A stretch of 64,000 nt of DNA from Acinetobacter sp. UBA801 (GCA_002296655.1 DBIN01000026.1:28659-92658); one strand, 5' to 3'. Positions 52,196 through 62,374 are shown, counted from the first letter of the stretch. Notes: generated from the letters alone by a model not told the origin. Made by a program: numbers and translations.

Positions 52196-53815
52196 ATGAT
52201 TCCGCATGTTTCACGTTTACTCGAACTTTGGCGCATTGCCGCGCACTATAGACTCGACACGTTGTTTCCTGCGGAAGAACTACCAGAAAAGGCACGCCAT
52301 GCACTCAGTTTTATTCGCATGCATCCTGCCGCTTGGTCAAGTAAAGAACGTAAAAACCCGCTGAAGCTCAAAGAGGCTTTAGAGGACATGGGACCACTGG
52401 CTATTAAACTTGGTCAGTTGTTGTCTACACGTCGCGACCTGATCCCACCTGAGGTTTTACAGCAATTGGTGTTGCTGCAAGACCGTGTCAAACCATTTGG
52501 GTCTGACGTGGCACAAATGCGAATTCAACAATCCCTCAAGGCAGATATCAACACCCTGTTTGCCCGTTTTGATGAACAGCCTTTAGCAGCAGCCTCTATT
52601 GCGCAAGTCCATACCGCTGCCTTGCATGATGGTCGTGAAGTCGTAGTTAAAGTCACCCGACCCGATATTCGCCAGCAAATTCTGCAAGATTTTGAAATTT
52701 TGGAATGGCTCGGCGCAGCACTGGAAAAACGTCTAGAAGCAGCACGCGCTCTACATTTATCTGAAATTATTCAGGACTATCGTCAAATTATTCTCAACGA
52801 ACTGGATTTGACCTTAGAAGCCGACAACACGCGCCGCATGCGTCACTACTTTACAGGCTCAAGCATGATGTACGTGCCTGAAGTCTATATGGACAGTAAA
52901 GATGTGATGGTGGCAGAGCGCATTACAGGTGTGCCGATTTCCGACACAGCAACCTTTGATCGTTTGGGTATGGATCGCGCCGATTTGGCAGAAAAAGGCC
53001 TCACGATTTTCTTTACCCAAGTGTTCCGTGACAACTTTTTCCATGCCGATATGCACCCTGGCAACGTCTTTGTGGAAACCATCAATCCGAACAATCCGCG
53101 CTTTATTGCGCTAGATTGTGCGATTATGGGCGAGCTGTCCAAGCATGACCAAATGACCGTAGCACGTATGTTGCTGGCGGTAATGAATAGCAACTTTATG
53201 CAGCTGATTCAAGTGGTGCACCAAGCAGGTTGGATCCCACCAGGCACAGATCAAGATGCCCTCGCCCGCGAAATGCGTCGCACTGTCGGGCCAATGGTGT
53301 CTAAACCGATGCATGAATTGGACTTTGCAGGCATCCTGATTCAAGTCATGGATATTGCACGTCGCTTCCATTTGGAAATTCCACCGCAACTAATGCTACT
53401 ACTAAAAACCTTGGTGCATGTTGAAGGCTTGGGTACAGACTTATACCCTGAACTGGACATTTGGAAACTGGCAAAACCAATTTTAACGGATTGGATTAAA
53501 GCCAACATGAATCCAGTCAAAAATGTTAAAGAAATTGGGCAGCAAATTCCCGACCTGTTGTTGGGTGCGCAAGACTTACCAAGTTTAATGATTGACAGTT
53601 TAAATGGTTTAAAAAACCAATCGGCTTGGCATTCCAAACAATTGCATGAATTACAAAGCATGCGTCTACAAATGGAACATCAGCAAAAACGCAGCTGGAT
53701 TTTTGGCAGCATTATGGCAATTTTCCTCTCCATTTCGATTATTGCACCGTGGTATATCTCTATTGTTTTAATCGCGTTGGCAAGTTTCTTGGCGATTTGG
53801 CGTATGGCAAAATAA
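52196..53815 (+). CDS. ubiB: ubiquinone biosynthesis regulatory kinase-like protein UbiB
   Basis: An atypical ABC1/ADCK kinase needed for ubiquinone synthesis. The 539-residue protein has the KxGQ motif in GPLAIKLGQLLSTRRDLIP, the Ala-rich loop AAASIAQVHTAAL replacing the kinase glycine-rich loop, and VVVKVTRPDI with the lysine. NELDLTLEADNTRRM and the catalytic-loop equivalent NFFHADMHPGNVFV follow. Two C-terminal membrane helices (WIFGSIMAIFLSISIIAPWYISIVLIALASFLAIW) anchor it. It ends the three-gene unit. Confidence 0.97.
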   Translation: MIPHVSRLLELWRIAAHYRLDTLFPAEELPEKARHALSFIRMHPAAWSSKERKNPLKLKEALEDMGPLAIKLGQLLSTRRDLIPPEVLQQLVLLQDRVKPFGSDVAQMRIQQSLKADINTLFARFDEQPLAAASIAQVHTAALHDGREVVVKVTRPDIRQQILQDFEILEWLGAALEKRLEAARALHLSEIIQDYRQIILNELDLTLEADNTRRMRHYFTGSSMMYVPEVYMDSKDVMVAERITGVPISDTATFDRLGMDRADLAEKGLTIFFTQVFRDNFFHADMHPGNVFVETINPNNPRFIALDCAIMGELSKHDQMTVARMLLAVMNSNFMQLIQVVHQAGWIPPGTDQDALAREMRRTVGPMVSKPMHELDFAGILIQVMDIARRFHLEIPPQLMLLLKTLVHVEGLGTDLYPELDIWKLAKPILTDWIKANMNPVKNVKEIGQQIPDLLLGAQDLPSLMIDSLNGLKNQSAWHSKQLHELQSMRLQMEHQQKRSWIFGSIMAIFLSISIIAPWYISIVLIALASFLAIWRMAK

Positions 53816-53863
53816 AGCCATACGTATTGATAATGAATTGATAAATTGATAAAAAACACTAAA

Positions 53864-53888
53864 ATCCTGTTTAAAATAGGCTTTTTTT
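53864..53888 (+). terminator. probable terminator of ubiEJB
   Basis: CCTGTT and AATAGG form a short six-pair stem (one G-T) followed by CTTTTTTTT. The stem is weak but the T-run is strong and the position right. Confidence 0.55.
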
Positions 53889-54020
53889 TGTGCTGATTCG
53901 CCCTGACTCAGCCTAAAAACCACAGCATGACTCACCAGTCATTAAGTGACACCTCTCGCCATTGTTGTAAAAATCACCACGCCTACAATTAATGCACATT
54001 TGTAGCGTTATAGATCAAGC

Positions 54021-55103
54021 ATGACTCAGATTTTGCATAAACGTGCCCCTGCACTCAGTATTCGCGCAGGACATCTGGCACGCCAACTGATTGAACAAGA
54101 AGGCTTACACGCCCAACACGTCGATATTATTCCTGGCGCAGCAGGTGGTCCCAAAGGCATTGGCATTCAAGGGTTAGATCAAGCAATTTTTGGTGAGTTT
54201 TTTGCCCAAGCCCCTAAACGCCGCACTGTGGTCGGTTCCTCCATTGGCAGTTGGCGCTTTGCCAGTATTTTAGCTTGGGGTGCAAAACAAGGTACCGAAC
54301 GCCTGTCCGATTTATACACCAACTTGTATTTTCATAAAAAAATGTCGCGTCAAGAAGTCGCCGAGATTTGTCAAAACATGCTGTTTGAACTGATTCAGGG
54401 ACAGCAACAACAACTGATTCAACACCCTGACTATCACCTTACGGTCATTTCAGTCAAAGCTCAGCATATTTTCCAAAGTGACCAAGCCTTGCCTTTGCTT
54501 GCGTCTGCGGCAGGAATTATTGGCAGCAATGCCATTGCGCGTAAACATAACCGCTTATTTATGCAACGTGTCATCAGCCAACCTGCACAAGGTCAGCAGT
54601 TTATGGTAAAAGATGATTTTGTCACCCATTACCAAGCCCTAAATGAAAAAAATGTCACACCGTGGTTGCTCGCCTCAGCGTCTATTCCTGGGGTAATGTC
54701 TGCAATTCGTGACATTCCTGATGCGCCCGTAGGCAGTTATCGGGATGGTGGATTAATTGATTACCATCTAGATTTGCCTTATCAAAGTCAGGGTATCGTG
54801 CTGTATCCACACTTTACCGACAGCATTACCCCAGGCTGGTTCGATAAAATGTTGAAGCATCGTAAAGCCAATCCTGAAAATCAGGCCCGTACACTCTTGC
54901 TGTCACCTTCGGCAGAATATTTAAGTAGCTTGCCTTTAGGCCGTTTGCCAGATCGAAAAGACTTCACTTTAAAAGGTTTAGATCAAGCACAGCGCGTTCG
55001 CTTATGGAAACAATCGGTGGCAGAAAGTCAGCGTTTGGGCGATGAATTTCTGGAAATGGTGGAAAAACAAAACTTCCCTCAATTTATGCAAACGCTTTCA
55101 TAG
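54021..55103 (+). CDS. patatin-like phospholipase family protein
   Basis: The 360-residue protein has the patatin elements in order. There is an oxyanion-hole Gly-rich loop IIPGAAGGPKGIGIQGLD, the nucleophile motif VVGSSIGSWRFA (GxSxG, Ser in GSSIGS), and the DGG motif GSYRDGGLIDYHLDL containing the catalytic Asp. There is no signal peptide. Patatins use a Ser-Asp dyad to release fatty acids from lipids. Substrate unknown; no partner gene is evident. Confidence 0.9.
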   Translation: MTQILHKRAPALSIRAGHLARQLIEQEGLHAQHVDIIPGAAGGPKGIGIQGLDQAIFGEFFAQAPKRRTVVGSSIGSWRFASILAWGAKQGTERLSDLYTNLYFHKKMSRQEVAEICQNMLFELIQGQQQQLIQHPDYHLTVISVKAQHIFQSDQALPLLASAAGIIGSNAIARKHNRLFMQRVISQPAQGQQFMVKDDFVTHYQALNEKNVTPWLLASASIPGVMSAIRDIPDAPVGSYRDGGLIDYHLDLPYQSQGIVLYPHFTDSITPGWFDKMLKHRKANPENQARTLLLSPSAEYLSSLPLGRLPDRKDFTLKGLDQAQRVRLWKQSVAESQRLGDEFLEMVEKQNFPQFMQTLS

Positions 55104-55226
55104 TACAAATCCGGCAAGATAATTTAGGTAAATTGTCCTGAATCACGTACACTATAGGGACGATGTAAAATTGTGCGCTCAGAAAATAGCGTCCATACAA
55201 TTTCAATTAATTTTGGTGAACAACTC

Positions 55227-56009
55227 ATGAATAACTTGCAGTGGCTCGATGAAGTAAAATTTAACGAACAAGGATTAGTGCCTGCCATTGCACAGCATCA
55301 TCAAACAGGACGTGTATTGATGGTGGCGTGGATGAACCGTGAAGCCTTGGCACGAACTGCCGAAAAAAATCAGGCGGTGTATTTTTCACGTTCGCGCAAT
55401 AAATTGTGGCACAAAGGTGAAGAATCAGGACACTTCCAAACCGTACATGAAATTCGTCTGGACTGCGATGCTGATGTAATTATCCTACAAATTGAACAAC
55501 ATGGTGGAATTGCCTGCCACACGGGACGTGAATCTTGTTTTTATCGTAAACTCACCGCGAATGGTTGGGAAATTGTAGATGCGCAACTGAAAGACCCGAA
55601 TCAAATCTATGGTGAACAATCCGCCAATGCCCACACCTTAGCCATGAGCCAATCTAAAGCACAAGCTGAACAGGTTGAAGTTTTAGCTTATTTAGGGCAA
55701 ATGATGAGCGAGCGTAAAACCGCCAACCCTGACTCATCTTATGTAGCCAAGCTGTACCATACAGGTTTGAATAAAATTTTGGAAAAAGTCGGTGAAGAAA
55801 GCGTGGAAGCGATTATTGCAGCCAAAGATTTCAACACCGAAGCCAATGCCAACAACAAAAATGACCTGATTTATGAAGTGGCCGATTTATGGTTCCACAG
55901 CATTGTCATGTTGGGTTATTTCGATATTGAACCGCAAGTGGTATTGAATGAATTGGCTCGTCGTCAAGGTTTATCAGGCTTGGTTGAAAAAGCCAACCGT
56001 AGCCACTGA
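55227..56009 (+). CDS. hisI: bifunctional phosphoribosyl-AMP cyclohydrolase / phosphoribosyl-ATP pyrophosphatase
   Basis: Catalyses steps 2 and 3 of histidine synthesis. From the ATG at 55227 it has 260 residues. The HisI domain shows [51 protein letters not shown], and metal ligands in [17 protein letters not shown] with [11 protein letters not shown]. The HisE domain (from about residue 160) shows [30 protein letters not shown] and [19 protein letters not shown] longer open frame from 55173 lacks a better start. Other his genes are not in the window. Confidence 0.96.
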   Translation: MNNLQWLDEVKFNEQGLVPAIAQHHQTGRVLMVAWMNREALARTAEKNQAVYFSRSRNKLWHKGEESGHFQTVHEIRLDCDADVIILQIEQHGGIACHTGRESCFYRKLTANGWEIVDAQLKDPNQIYGEQSANAHTLAMSQSKAQAEQVEVLAYLGQMMSERKTANPDSSYVAKLYHTGLNKILEKVGEESVEAIIAAKDFNTEANANNKNDLIYEVADLWFHSIVMLGYFDIEPQVVLNELARRQGLSGLVEKANRSH

Positions 56010-56031
56010 CATTAAAAGCCAACCCTAATCT

Positions 56032-57534
56032 GTGTCTGTGATCACCAAGCCTCGCCCGACCTATGAGCAAGCTACTGCTATAGATAATGCTCGTCTGGGC
56101 AAATCTTTTAAAGTGATTGCCTATGCAGGCACAGGTAAAACAACCACCTTACAAATGATCAGCGATGCTATGCCTGAACGGCGTGGCATGTACTTGGCAT
56201 TTAACAAAGCCATTGCCGCAGAAGCACAAAGTAAATTTCATCGTCAGGTCGATTGTCGTACTTTTCACTCGCTTGCTTATCGTAGCGTTCCACGTGGAGT
56301 CACCGACAAATTACGCCTGCCACGTTTAAGTCCAAGTTTTATTGCCAAAGAATATCGTTTAGAACCGATTACCCTTAGACGCATGATGGGCGGACGCTAT
56401 GAAAAATATGTGTTGATGCCAAGTCGTTTAGCCAGCTTGGTGGCCAATGCCGTGAGTCATTTCTGCTCGACAAGTTCGCAATACCCTGCCCCAAGACATT
56501 TACAAACACCTAGTTGGTTGCATCCAGATGACATCGACACCTTACAAAAGCATCTTTATCCTGCTGTAGAGCGACGCTGGCTGGAGTCGATTGATCCGAA
56601 TCATCAGGCAGGCATTGGACACGATATTTATCTGAAACTTTGGGCCTTGTCTGAACCCAACATTCCTGCCGATTATGTGCTGTTTGACGAAGCTCAAGAT
56701 GCCGACCCGCTCATGCTGGGCATTTTACTCAAGCAACGTAATACTCAAGTGATTTATGTGGGCGATGCGCATCAGCAAATCTATGCTTGGCGTGGTGCAA
56801 TCAATGCCATGCAGCAATTACCTTTGCCTGAATCACGGCTAACCACATCGTTCCGTTTTGGTGAAGAAATTGCGCTGACTGCCAATGCCATTTTGGGTGG
56901 CCTAAACGAAACCGTGCCACTCTTAGGCAATCCAGAATTACATTCCAAAGTGGTTAACAAACCGCATACCAAAATGCGCGATGCCATTTTATGCCGCACC
57001 AACGCCCGTGCCATGGAACTACTACTAGCAGGTTTGGTGCACGGCGATAAAGTTAGTCTGCAAGCCGACCATGTGCGTTTAAACCGCTTTGTGGATGCTG
57101 CCGCGATGCTAAAACAAGGCAAACGTGTGACCGATGTTCCTGAACTGGCATGGTTTAACTCCTGGCATGATGTACATGAATATTGTGAAACCAACGATGG
57201 CAGCGACATTAAGCCTTTAGTCAAACTGGTCGATGATCACGGCACTAATCCGCTCAAACAGGCGCTGGCTAAAATCAGCCCGATTGACCAAGCCGACTAT
57301 ATTATTTCGACAGCGCATAAAGCCAAAGGTTTAGAATGGAATCGGGTACAGATTGAAGACGATTACCAATTTAAACTGAACGACAAAGAACATAAAATTA
57401 GTGATGAAGAATTAAGATTGCTGTACGTGGCATGCACACGTGCTAAAGTCAGTTTAAACATTCATCATATTTACGATTTGGTACAACAACTGAAAATAAA
57501 AATGCCGACATCGTTACGCAAAGCGGTGGGGTAA
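56032..57534 (+). CDS. SF1 UvrD-like helicase, short form
   Basis: The 500-residue protein retains all SF1A helicase motifs: Q-motif/motif I RPTYEQATAID and VIAYAGTGKTTTLQMI, motif II VLFDEAQDADPLML, motif III GDAHQQIYAWRGA, motif IV RLTTSFRFGEEIA, motif V IISTAHKAKGLEWNRVQ and motif VI LRLLYVACTRAKVSL. It is shorter than UvrD (about 720), with reduced 1B and 2B subdomains, and resembles F-box-helicase-like or Gabija-B-like proteins. Start is a GTG without a clear binding site. The ATPase gene begins 16 bases after its stop, so the two are almost certainly co-expressed. Active helicase is inferred from motifs. Confidence 0.9.
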   Translation: MSVITKPRPTYEQATAIDNARLGKSFKVIAYAGTGKTTTLQMISDAMPERRGMYLAFNKAIAAEAQSKFHRQVDCRTFHSLAYRSVPRGVTDKLRLPRLSPSFIAKEYRLEPITLRRMMGGRYEKYVLMPSRLASLVANAVSHFCSTSSQYPAPRHLQTPSWLHPDDIDTLQKHLYPAVERRWLESIDPNHQAGIGHDIYLKLWALSEPNIPADYVLFDEAQDADPLMLGILLKQRNTQVIYVGDAHQQIYAWRGAINAMQQLPLPESRLTTSFRFGEEIALTANAILGGLNETVPLLGNPELHSKVVNKPHTKMRDAILCRTNARAMELLLAGLVHGDKVSLQADHVRLNRFVDAAAMLKQGKRVTDVPELAWFNSWHDVHEYCETNDGSDIKPLVKLVDDHGTNPLKQALAKISPIDQADYIISTAHKAKGLEWNRVQIEDDYQFKLNDKEHKISDEELRLLYVACTRAKVSLNIHHIYDLVQQLKIKMPTSLRKAVG

Positions 57535-57550
57535 TTGCAGAAGGTGCGCT

Positions 57551-58924
57551 ATGAAAATTACATCGGTTCATTTCAGACACATCACCCATTTTGCAGACCT
57601 AAAACTCGAACTCAATTATCACGACTTGCCCATCACGCTTATTTTGGCCGATCAAAGCGCAGGAAAAACCTCGCTGTTAAGGTTTAGTTATCAAGCACTG
57701 ACTTGGTTTGCCGCTCGCTATAAAGACTTACGCACTGCGGGCTTGGTGATGCAAGATCAAGATATTTTGTTCAATCGCCTTCAAGCTAAAATTGATATTT
57801 GTGTGGAAATTCCAGCAGAAATAGGCAGTTTGGCTGAATCAAGTAACATGCAACTTGAAAGTACCCACCATTGTGACTGGCAATTATATAAAACCCTAAA
57901 TAGTAGTGGCGTGGGAGTCAGCAAAGCAGAAACCGCCAAGCTTGAAAAAATGGTGCAGCTCTATCAACACGCCATTAAACATGACCCGATGCAAGGTCTA
58001 CCGCTGATTGCCTACTACCCTGCAGAACGCTTCGTGAATGAAGTTAATTTACTCAATAAAAATAATCCGCTGATTTTACAACCTGGACATGCCTACGAAA
58101 TTGCCGCGATTCCATTCACGACTTTTACACGTTTTTTTGAATGGCTGCGGGAAATTTCTGATATTGAAAATGCCAAAAGTGCACAATTGCTACACAAGCT
58201 GTATCAGCAACAGCAAAGTGAGTTGCCACAGGCACTAAATCAGTCGCTGTTACATGCTTACTCACAAATGCATGCACCAAGTTTGCAAGCACTCAAAGAT
58301 GCCTTACAAATTGTACTGCCTGAAATTGAAGATATTTATCTGCAATATTTACCAAAGCTACAACTCATGGTGCGTTGTCAGGGTAAACAGTTATTGTATC
58401 AACAACTATCGAACAGTCAGCGCAACTGGATTGCTCTGGTAGGCGATATTGTACGTCGCCTCTGTTTGCTAAACCCAAACAGTTTGTATCCGTGTCGCGA
58501 GGGAGATGGTATTTTGTTGATTGACCAGATTGATCATCAGCTCGATCAACAACAGGCCGCACAAATACTGACCCGTTTACATCAAGCTTTTCCGCGCTTA
58601 CAAATTATTGCCACAGGCAACCGCAGCGAACTCTTGGAACAAGCGGAACGCTTTCAATGTTTAAAACTGGAACATCAACAGCTGCATCCCATCGCATGGC
58701 AAAGTTTACAACCGCAGTTTGCAGAAATTTATGCTGATGTGCTAGAAACCACTCACACGACAGAAGACGTCAGCCTACAAGAACAAAACCCAACACAATT
58801 AGGCACGGCTGAAATTTTGCAGCAGATTCAAAACCATTTAACTGCCGAACAAAAACAGGAATTGCTGCAACGCTTACAGCAATTGGATAGTGAGCCAACA
58901 CCTGATCAATTGCCTGAATCTTAA
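57551..58924 (+). CDS. AAA/ABC-type (RecF/OLD-like) ATPase with degraded catalytic motifs
   Basis: The 457-residue protein begins like RecF/OLD and COG3950-type ATPases: MKITSVHFRHITHFADLKLEL then ITLILADQSAGKTSLLRFSYQAL, a P-loop with Ala33 for the usual first Gly but intact GKT. PLIAYYPAERFV (about 151-162) is typical. The signature segment reads LSNSQRNWIALVGDIVRRL (286-304), where relatives have LSDGxR. Walker B is GILLIDQIDHQL (320-331), with Gln326 where the catalytic Glu stands. The switch-His region reads IIATGNRSEL instead of a TTHSP-like motif. Binding without normal hydrolysis is inferred. A Gln/Glu-rich coiled C terminus follows. No TOPRIM nuclease motif is seen. Confidence 0.8.
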   Translation: MKITSVHFRHITHFADLKLELNYHDLPITLILADQSAGKTSLLRFSYQALTWFAARYKDLRTAGLVMQDQDILFNRLQAKIDICVEIPAEIGSLAESSNMQLESTHHCDWQLYKTLNSSGVGVSKAETAKLEKMVQLYQHAIKHDPMQGLPLIAYYPAERFVNEVNLLNKNNPLILQPGHAYEIAAIPFTTFTRFFEWLREISDIENAKSAQLLHKLYQQQQSELPQALNQSLLHAYSQMHAPSLQALKDALQIVLPEIEDIYLQYLPKLQLMVRCQGKQLLYQQLSNSQRNWIALVGDIVRRLCLLNPNSLYPCREGDGILLIDQIDHQLDQQQAAQILTRLHQAFPRLQIIATGNRSELLEQAERFQCLKLEHQQLHPIAWQSLQPQFAEIYADVLETTHTTEDVSLQEQNPTQLGTAEILQQIQNHLTAEQKQELLQRLQQLDSEPTPDQLPES

Positions 58925-59532
58925 TTGCCGAAGTCTTTCAACGCATACTTGGGCAAAAAGCAAGGAAATACTTTATCCCACCTATAACAGACGGTATATA
59001 ATGACTTTGCTGTATGCAAAAAAAATTGATGTTGTTTTATTCATGTAATAAAATCAGATTAATTTTGAACTTTTATAGTAAAATCCGATTTTGCTGTAGT
59101 TTTTAAAGTTGCGCAATACAACTTATTTATACCTTGAATAGTGTCTATTGACCTTTCAAACACGGTGAGTGCTGTAAACAAAAATGCAGCAGATGCAGAT
59201 CAACTTCATCCATAGTTCAACTAGGTTGTAGATTGACGTATCTAAATATTTTTAACACAGCTTTAACCAAACCAGCACAACCTTATTCGCTGAATCTTCA
59301 GCGAAAGATCAGCATATTTTTGCTGCTTGAGCCGCCTAGCCATGTAAAATTATTTTTGCATGATCTTGTTTTGAGTTTAAGTTGCGACAATACGCTCATC
59401 AAAACTATAGACCACGTGTTTACTGACACAACTGATTGACTTTCAAGATTGAATCTTTTGGATGGTGTGTTGCTGTCCTGTAATCCTTGGAAGATAAGAT
59501 TCACCCTTTAGGTTTTCAACCTATTCACGACA
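58925..59532. other. 608-base gene-free stretch upstream of the mrp operon
   Basis: The stretch is very AT-rich. It holds a 20-base palindrome at 59286-59305 and a small one (AAAATCCGATTTT) near 59080. Overlapping open frames of 68 codons on both strands begin at non-ATG codons and look accidental. It should contain the mrp promoter; no riboswitch or RNA gene is recognised. Confidence 0.5.
59286..59305. promoter_or_regulatory. 20-base palindrome upstream of mrpA
   Basis: TTCGCTGAATCTTCAGCGAA has perfect 9-bp arms and a 2-base centre, 228 bases before the mrpA start. The tight centre suits a dimeric-regulator operator better than an RNA hairpin. Confidence 0.5.
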
Positions 59533-62370
59533 ATGGATATGAGTGTGCTACCGATTATTATATTGTTACCGTTAGTACTAGGCACAACCCTTGTCTCGTG
59601 GCTGAAACAATTTTCACGCGGGGTAACGGCTTTAGGGGCGATTGGCGTCAGTCTGAGTAGTCTTATTCTACTCCTGACCCAAGCAAAAGCAGTCTTTAAT
59701 GGCGAAACGATCATTCAAACATGGTCTTGGCTGCCACAATTGGGGATTGATTTAAGCTTTCGTCTGGATGCGCTTGGTTTATTATTCTCCTTGCTGATCA
59801 CAGGGATCGGCACACTCATCTTTATTTATGCCTATTATTATTTAAGTCCGCAAAACTCGCTCAGTAAACTCTATGTTCTCCTCATGCTGTTTATGGCTGC
59901 CATGTTGGGAATTTCGCTATCCAATAACCTGATTTTGTTGCTGACGTTTTGGGAACTGACCAGTATTTCCTCTTTCTTATTGGTGGGTTATTGGAGCAAT
60001 TACGAAGCGGCACAACGCGGCTCACGTATGGCACTGACCATTACAGGCATGGGTGGACTCGCCATGCTCGGTGGTTTTGTGTTATTGGCGCAAATCACAG
60101 GCACCTATCAAATTGACCAAATCTTAATGATGACTGAACAAATTCAAAGTCATGATTTATTTGTGCCAACCTTATTGCTGATTTTATTGGGTGCATTTAC
60201 TAAAAGTGCGCAATTTCCGTTTCACTTCTGGCTACCGAATGCCATGGCTGCACCCACGCCTGTTTCTGCCTATCTGCATTCGGCAACCATGGTCAAAGCA
60301 GGGATTTTCTTGCTGGCGCGCTTATTGCCAATTTTTGCAGGCGCAGCGTTATATCACAACCTAGTCACCTTTATTGGTCTGTTTACGCTCTGTATGGCAG
60401 CATTCTTTGCCATTTTCAAAGAAGATTTAAAAGGCTTATTGGCATATTCCACCATCAGTCATTTAGGTCTGATCATGTGTTTACTCGGCATTGGTTCACC
60501 GTTGGCAGTGGCTGCAGCCATTTTCCATATCATCAACCACGCCACCTTTAAAGCGGCACTGTTTATGATTGCGGGAATTATCGACCACGAATCAGGCACA
60601 CGTGATTTACGTAAACTCAGTGGCTTATGGCAACTGCTACCCTTTACCGCTACCCTCACCATGATTACCGCGGCTTCTATGGCTGGCGTACCGTTGACCA
60701 ACGGCTTTTTGTCTAAAGAAATGTTCTTTACCGAACTGGTAGCAAACTTATCTGGCCCTGTACTGTTGGTTTCTGCAATTGTTGCTACACTGGCTGGTAT
60801 TTTTGCAGTGGCCTATTCAATACGTTTGGTACACGGCGTTTTCTTTGATGGTCCTATTGGTAAAAATGTACCGAATAAAGAAGCGCACGAGCCTCCATTT
60901 GGCATGCGCGCACCCGCGACTTTATTGGCGGTTTTATGTATTTTAGTCGGCTTAATGCCTGCCTTATTGGTCGAGCATATCGTTAATAGTACGACTCGTG
61001 CCAGTACCCAACTATTGCAGTTTGAAGGCATACATCTGGCCATTTGGCATGGGTTCAATCTTCCCTTACTGATGAGTACAATTGCTTTGCTTGGCGGGAT
61101 CATCTTTTATTTCTCGCTTGCCAAAGGTGGAAAAATTCGTGAAATTGACCTCGATCCACATTTAGGTCAATTCCAAGGCAAACTGCTTTTTGAATTATTC
61201 TTAAAACATTTGCTACAAGCTTCACGCAAAATCAAACGTAAAACTGAAAATGGTTCACTGCAAAGCTATTTAGTGTGGATCATTGTCTTTACAGTATTCA
61301 TAGTCGCCCTACCATTATTCAATCAGGGCTTAACAACTGGCACACGCGAACTCACACATGCACCTATAATTGCCATTGTTTTATGGTTATTGCTGTTCTC
61401 TGCCTGTTGGATGATGCTGTGGTTCCACCATGAGCGCATCAAAGCTGTCTTAATCAGCGGTGCAGTAGGCTTGGTTGTCACCATGATATTTGTCGGACTG
61501 TCTGCACCTGACTTGGCACAAACCCAAATCACGGTTGATGTCGTCACCACTGTTTTATTGCTGATGAGTCTCTCCCTGCTCCCACAATTAACCCCTTATG
61601 AATCAAGCCGCTCACGTCGCTGGCGAGATGCCTTGATTGCGATTGGTGGCGGCATTGGTATCGGCTGGATTGCATGGTTGGTGATGACCCGCGACCATAA
61701 TTCAATTTCATGGTTCTTTAATCAGCAATCCATTCCTCTCGGTGGCGGAACCAACGTGGTCAACGTCATTTTGGTAGACTTCCGTGGTTTCGATACCTTT
61801 GGTGAAATAACCGTCTTGGGCATTGCCGCGATTGGTACGCTGTGTTTAATGGATGGTATGCGTGCACACGGCACTATCATGACGCAAGGTTTAACCTACC
61901 GCTTTAATCCTTCACCGTTGATGCTGCGTATTACCGCCTCATGGATTTTACCTATCGCCCTTGTGGTCAGTCTGTATATTTTCTTGCGCGGTCATAACTT
62001 ACCGGGTGGAGGCTTTATTGCTGGTTTAATTACCGCAATGGCACTAATCATCCAATACATTGCGCTTGGTCAAGACCAGACCGAACAAATGCTCAAAGCC
62101 AAATCTGGACGTTTATACGAGATTTGGATTGGTGTGGGTTTAAGCATTGCAGGTCTGACAGGTCTTGCCGCATGGTTCTGGGGACGTCCTTTCCTCACTA
62201 GCGCACATATTTATGTCAATCCTCCAATCATTGGTGAAATGCACCTCGCTTCAGCCGCCTTATTTGATGTGGGCGTGTATGTCACAGTGGTTGGCGCGGT
62301 TATGTTGATGATTTCGGTCTTGGGCGATTCACGTCACTCAGGCATGTCTGGCCCACTTCCAAAGGAATAA
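59533..62370 (+). CDS. mrpA: Mrp/Pha Na+/H+ antiporter subunit A, fused to subunit B (MrpAB)
   Basis: The 945-residue protein combines the complex-I-like MrpA subunit and MrpB. MrpA features are TFWELTSISSFLLVGYW, TKSAQFPFHFWLPNAMAAPTPVSAYLHSATMVKAGIFLLARL and HATFKAALFMIAGIIDHESGTRD; the DUF4040-like part is DLAQTQITVDVVTTVLLL. From about residue 790 an MrpB domain follows (FNPSPLMLRITASWILPIALV, then FLRGHNLPGGGFIAGLI). The fusion corresponds to PhaAB of rhizobia. The complex exchanges cytoplasmic Na+ (and K+) for H+. First gene of the operon; next gene starts four bases after it. Confidence 0.96.
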   Translation: MDMSVLPIIILLPLVLGTTLVSWLKQFSRGVTALGAIGVSLSSLILLLTQAKAVFNGETIIQTWSWLPQLGIDLSFRLDALGLLFSLLITGIGTLIFIYAYYYLSPQNSLSKLYVLLMLFMAAMLGISLSNNLILLLTFWELTSISSFLLVGYWSNYEAAQRGSRMALTITGMGGLAMLGGFVLLAQITGTYQIDQILMMTEQIQSHDLFVPTLLLILLGAFTKSAQFPFHFWLPNAMAAPTPVSAYLHSATMVKAGIFLLARLLPIFAGAALYHNLVTFIGLFTLCMAAFFAIFKEDLKGLLAYSTISHLGLIMCLLGIGSPLAVAAAIFHIINHATFKAALFMIAGIIDHESGTRDLRKLSGLWQLLPFTATLTMITAASMAGVPLTNGFLSKEMFFTELVANLSGPVLLVSAIVATLAGIFAVAYSIRLVHGVFFDGPIGKNVPNKEAHEPPFGMRAPATLLAVLCILVGLMPALLVEHIVNSTTRASTQLLQFEGIHLAIWHGFNLPLLMSTIALLGGIIFYFSLAKGGKIREIDLDPHLGQFQGKLLFELFLKHLLQASRKIKRKTENGSLQSYLVWIIVFTVFIVALPLFNQGLTTGTRELTHAPIIAIVLWLLLFSACWMMLWFHHERIKAVLISGAVGLVVTMIFVGLSAPDLAQTQITVDVVTTVLLLMSLSLLPQLTPYESSRSRRWRDALIAIGGGIGIGWIAWLVMTRDHNSISWFFNQQSIPLGGGTNVVNVILVDFRGFDTFGEITVLGIAAIGTLCLMDGMRAHGTIMTQGLTYRFNPSPLMLRITASWILPIALVVSLYIFLRGHNLPGGGFIAGLITAMALIIQYIALGQDQTEQMLKAKSGRLYEIWIGVGLSIAGLTGLAAWFWGRPFLTSAHIYVNPPIIGEMHLASAALFDVGVYVTVVGAVMLMISVLGDSRHSGMSGPLPKE

Positions 62371-62374
62371 TGCA

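Noticed and set aside
56032..58924. Canonical Gabija (GajA-GajB) defence system.
   Set aside because: GajA needs a C-terminal TOPRIM nuclease; this ATPase shows none and the gene order (helicase first) is reversed. Reported instead as an unnamed pair.
59233..59504. Overlapping 68-codon frames on both strands upstream of mrpA.
   Set aside because: The plus-strand frame starts at TTG without a binding site; both cross the palindrome and have no family resemblance.
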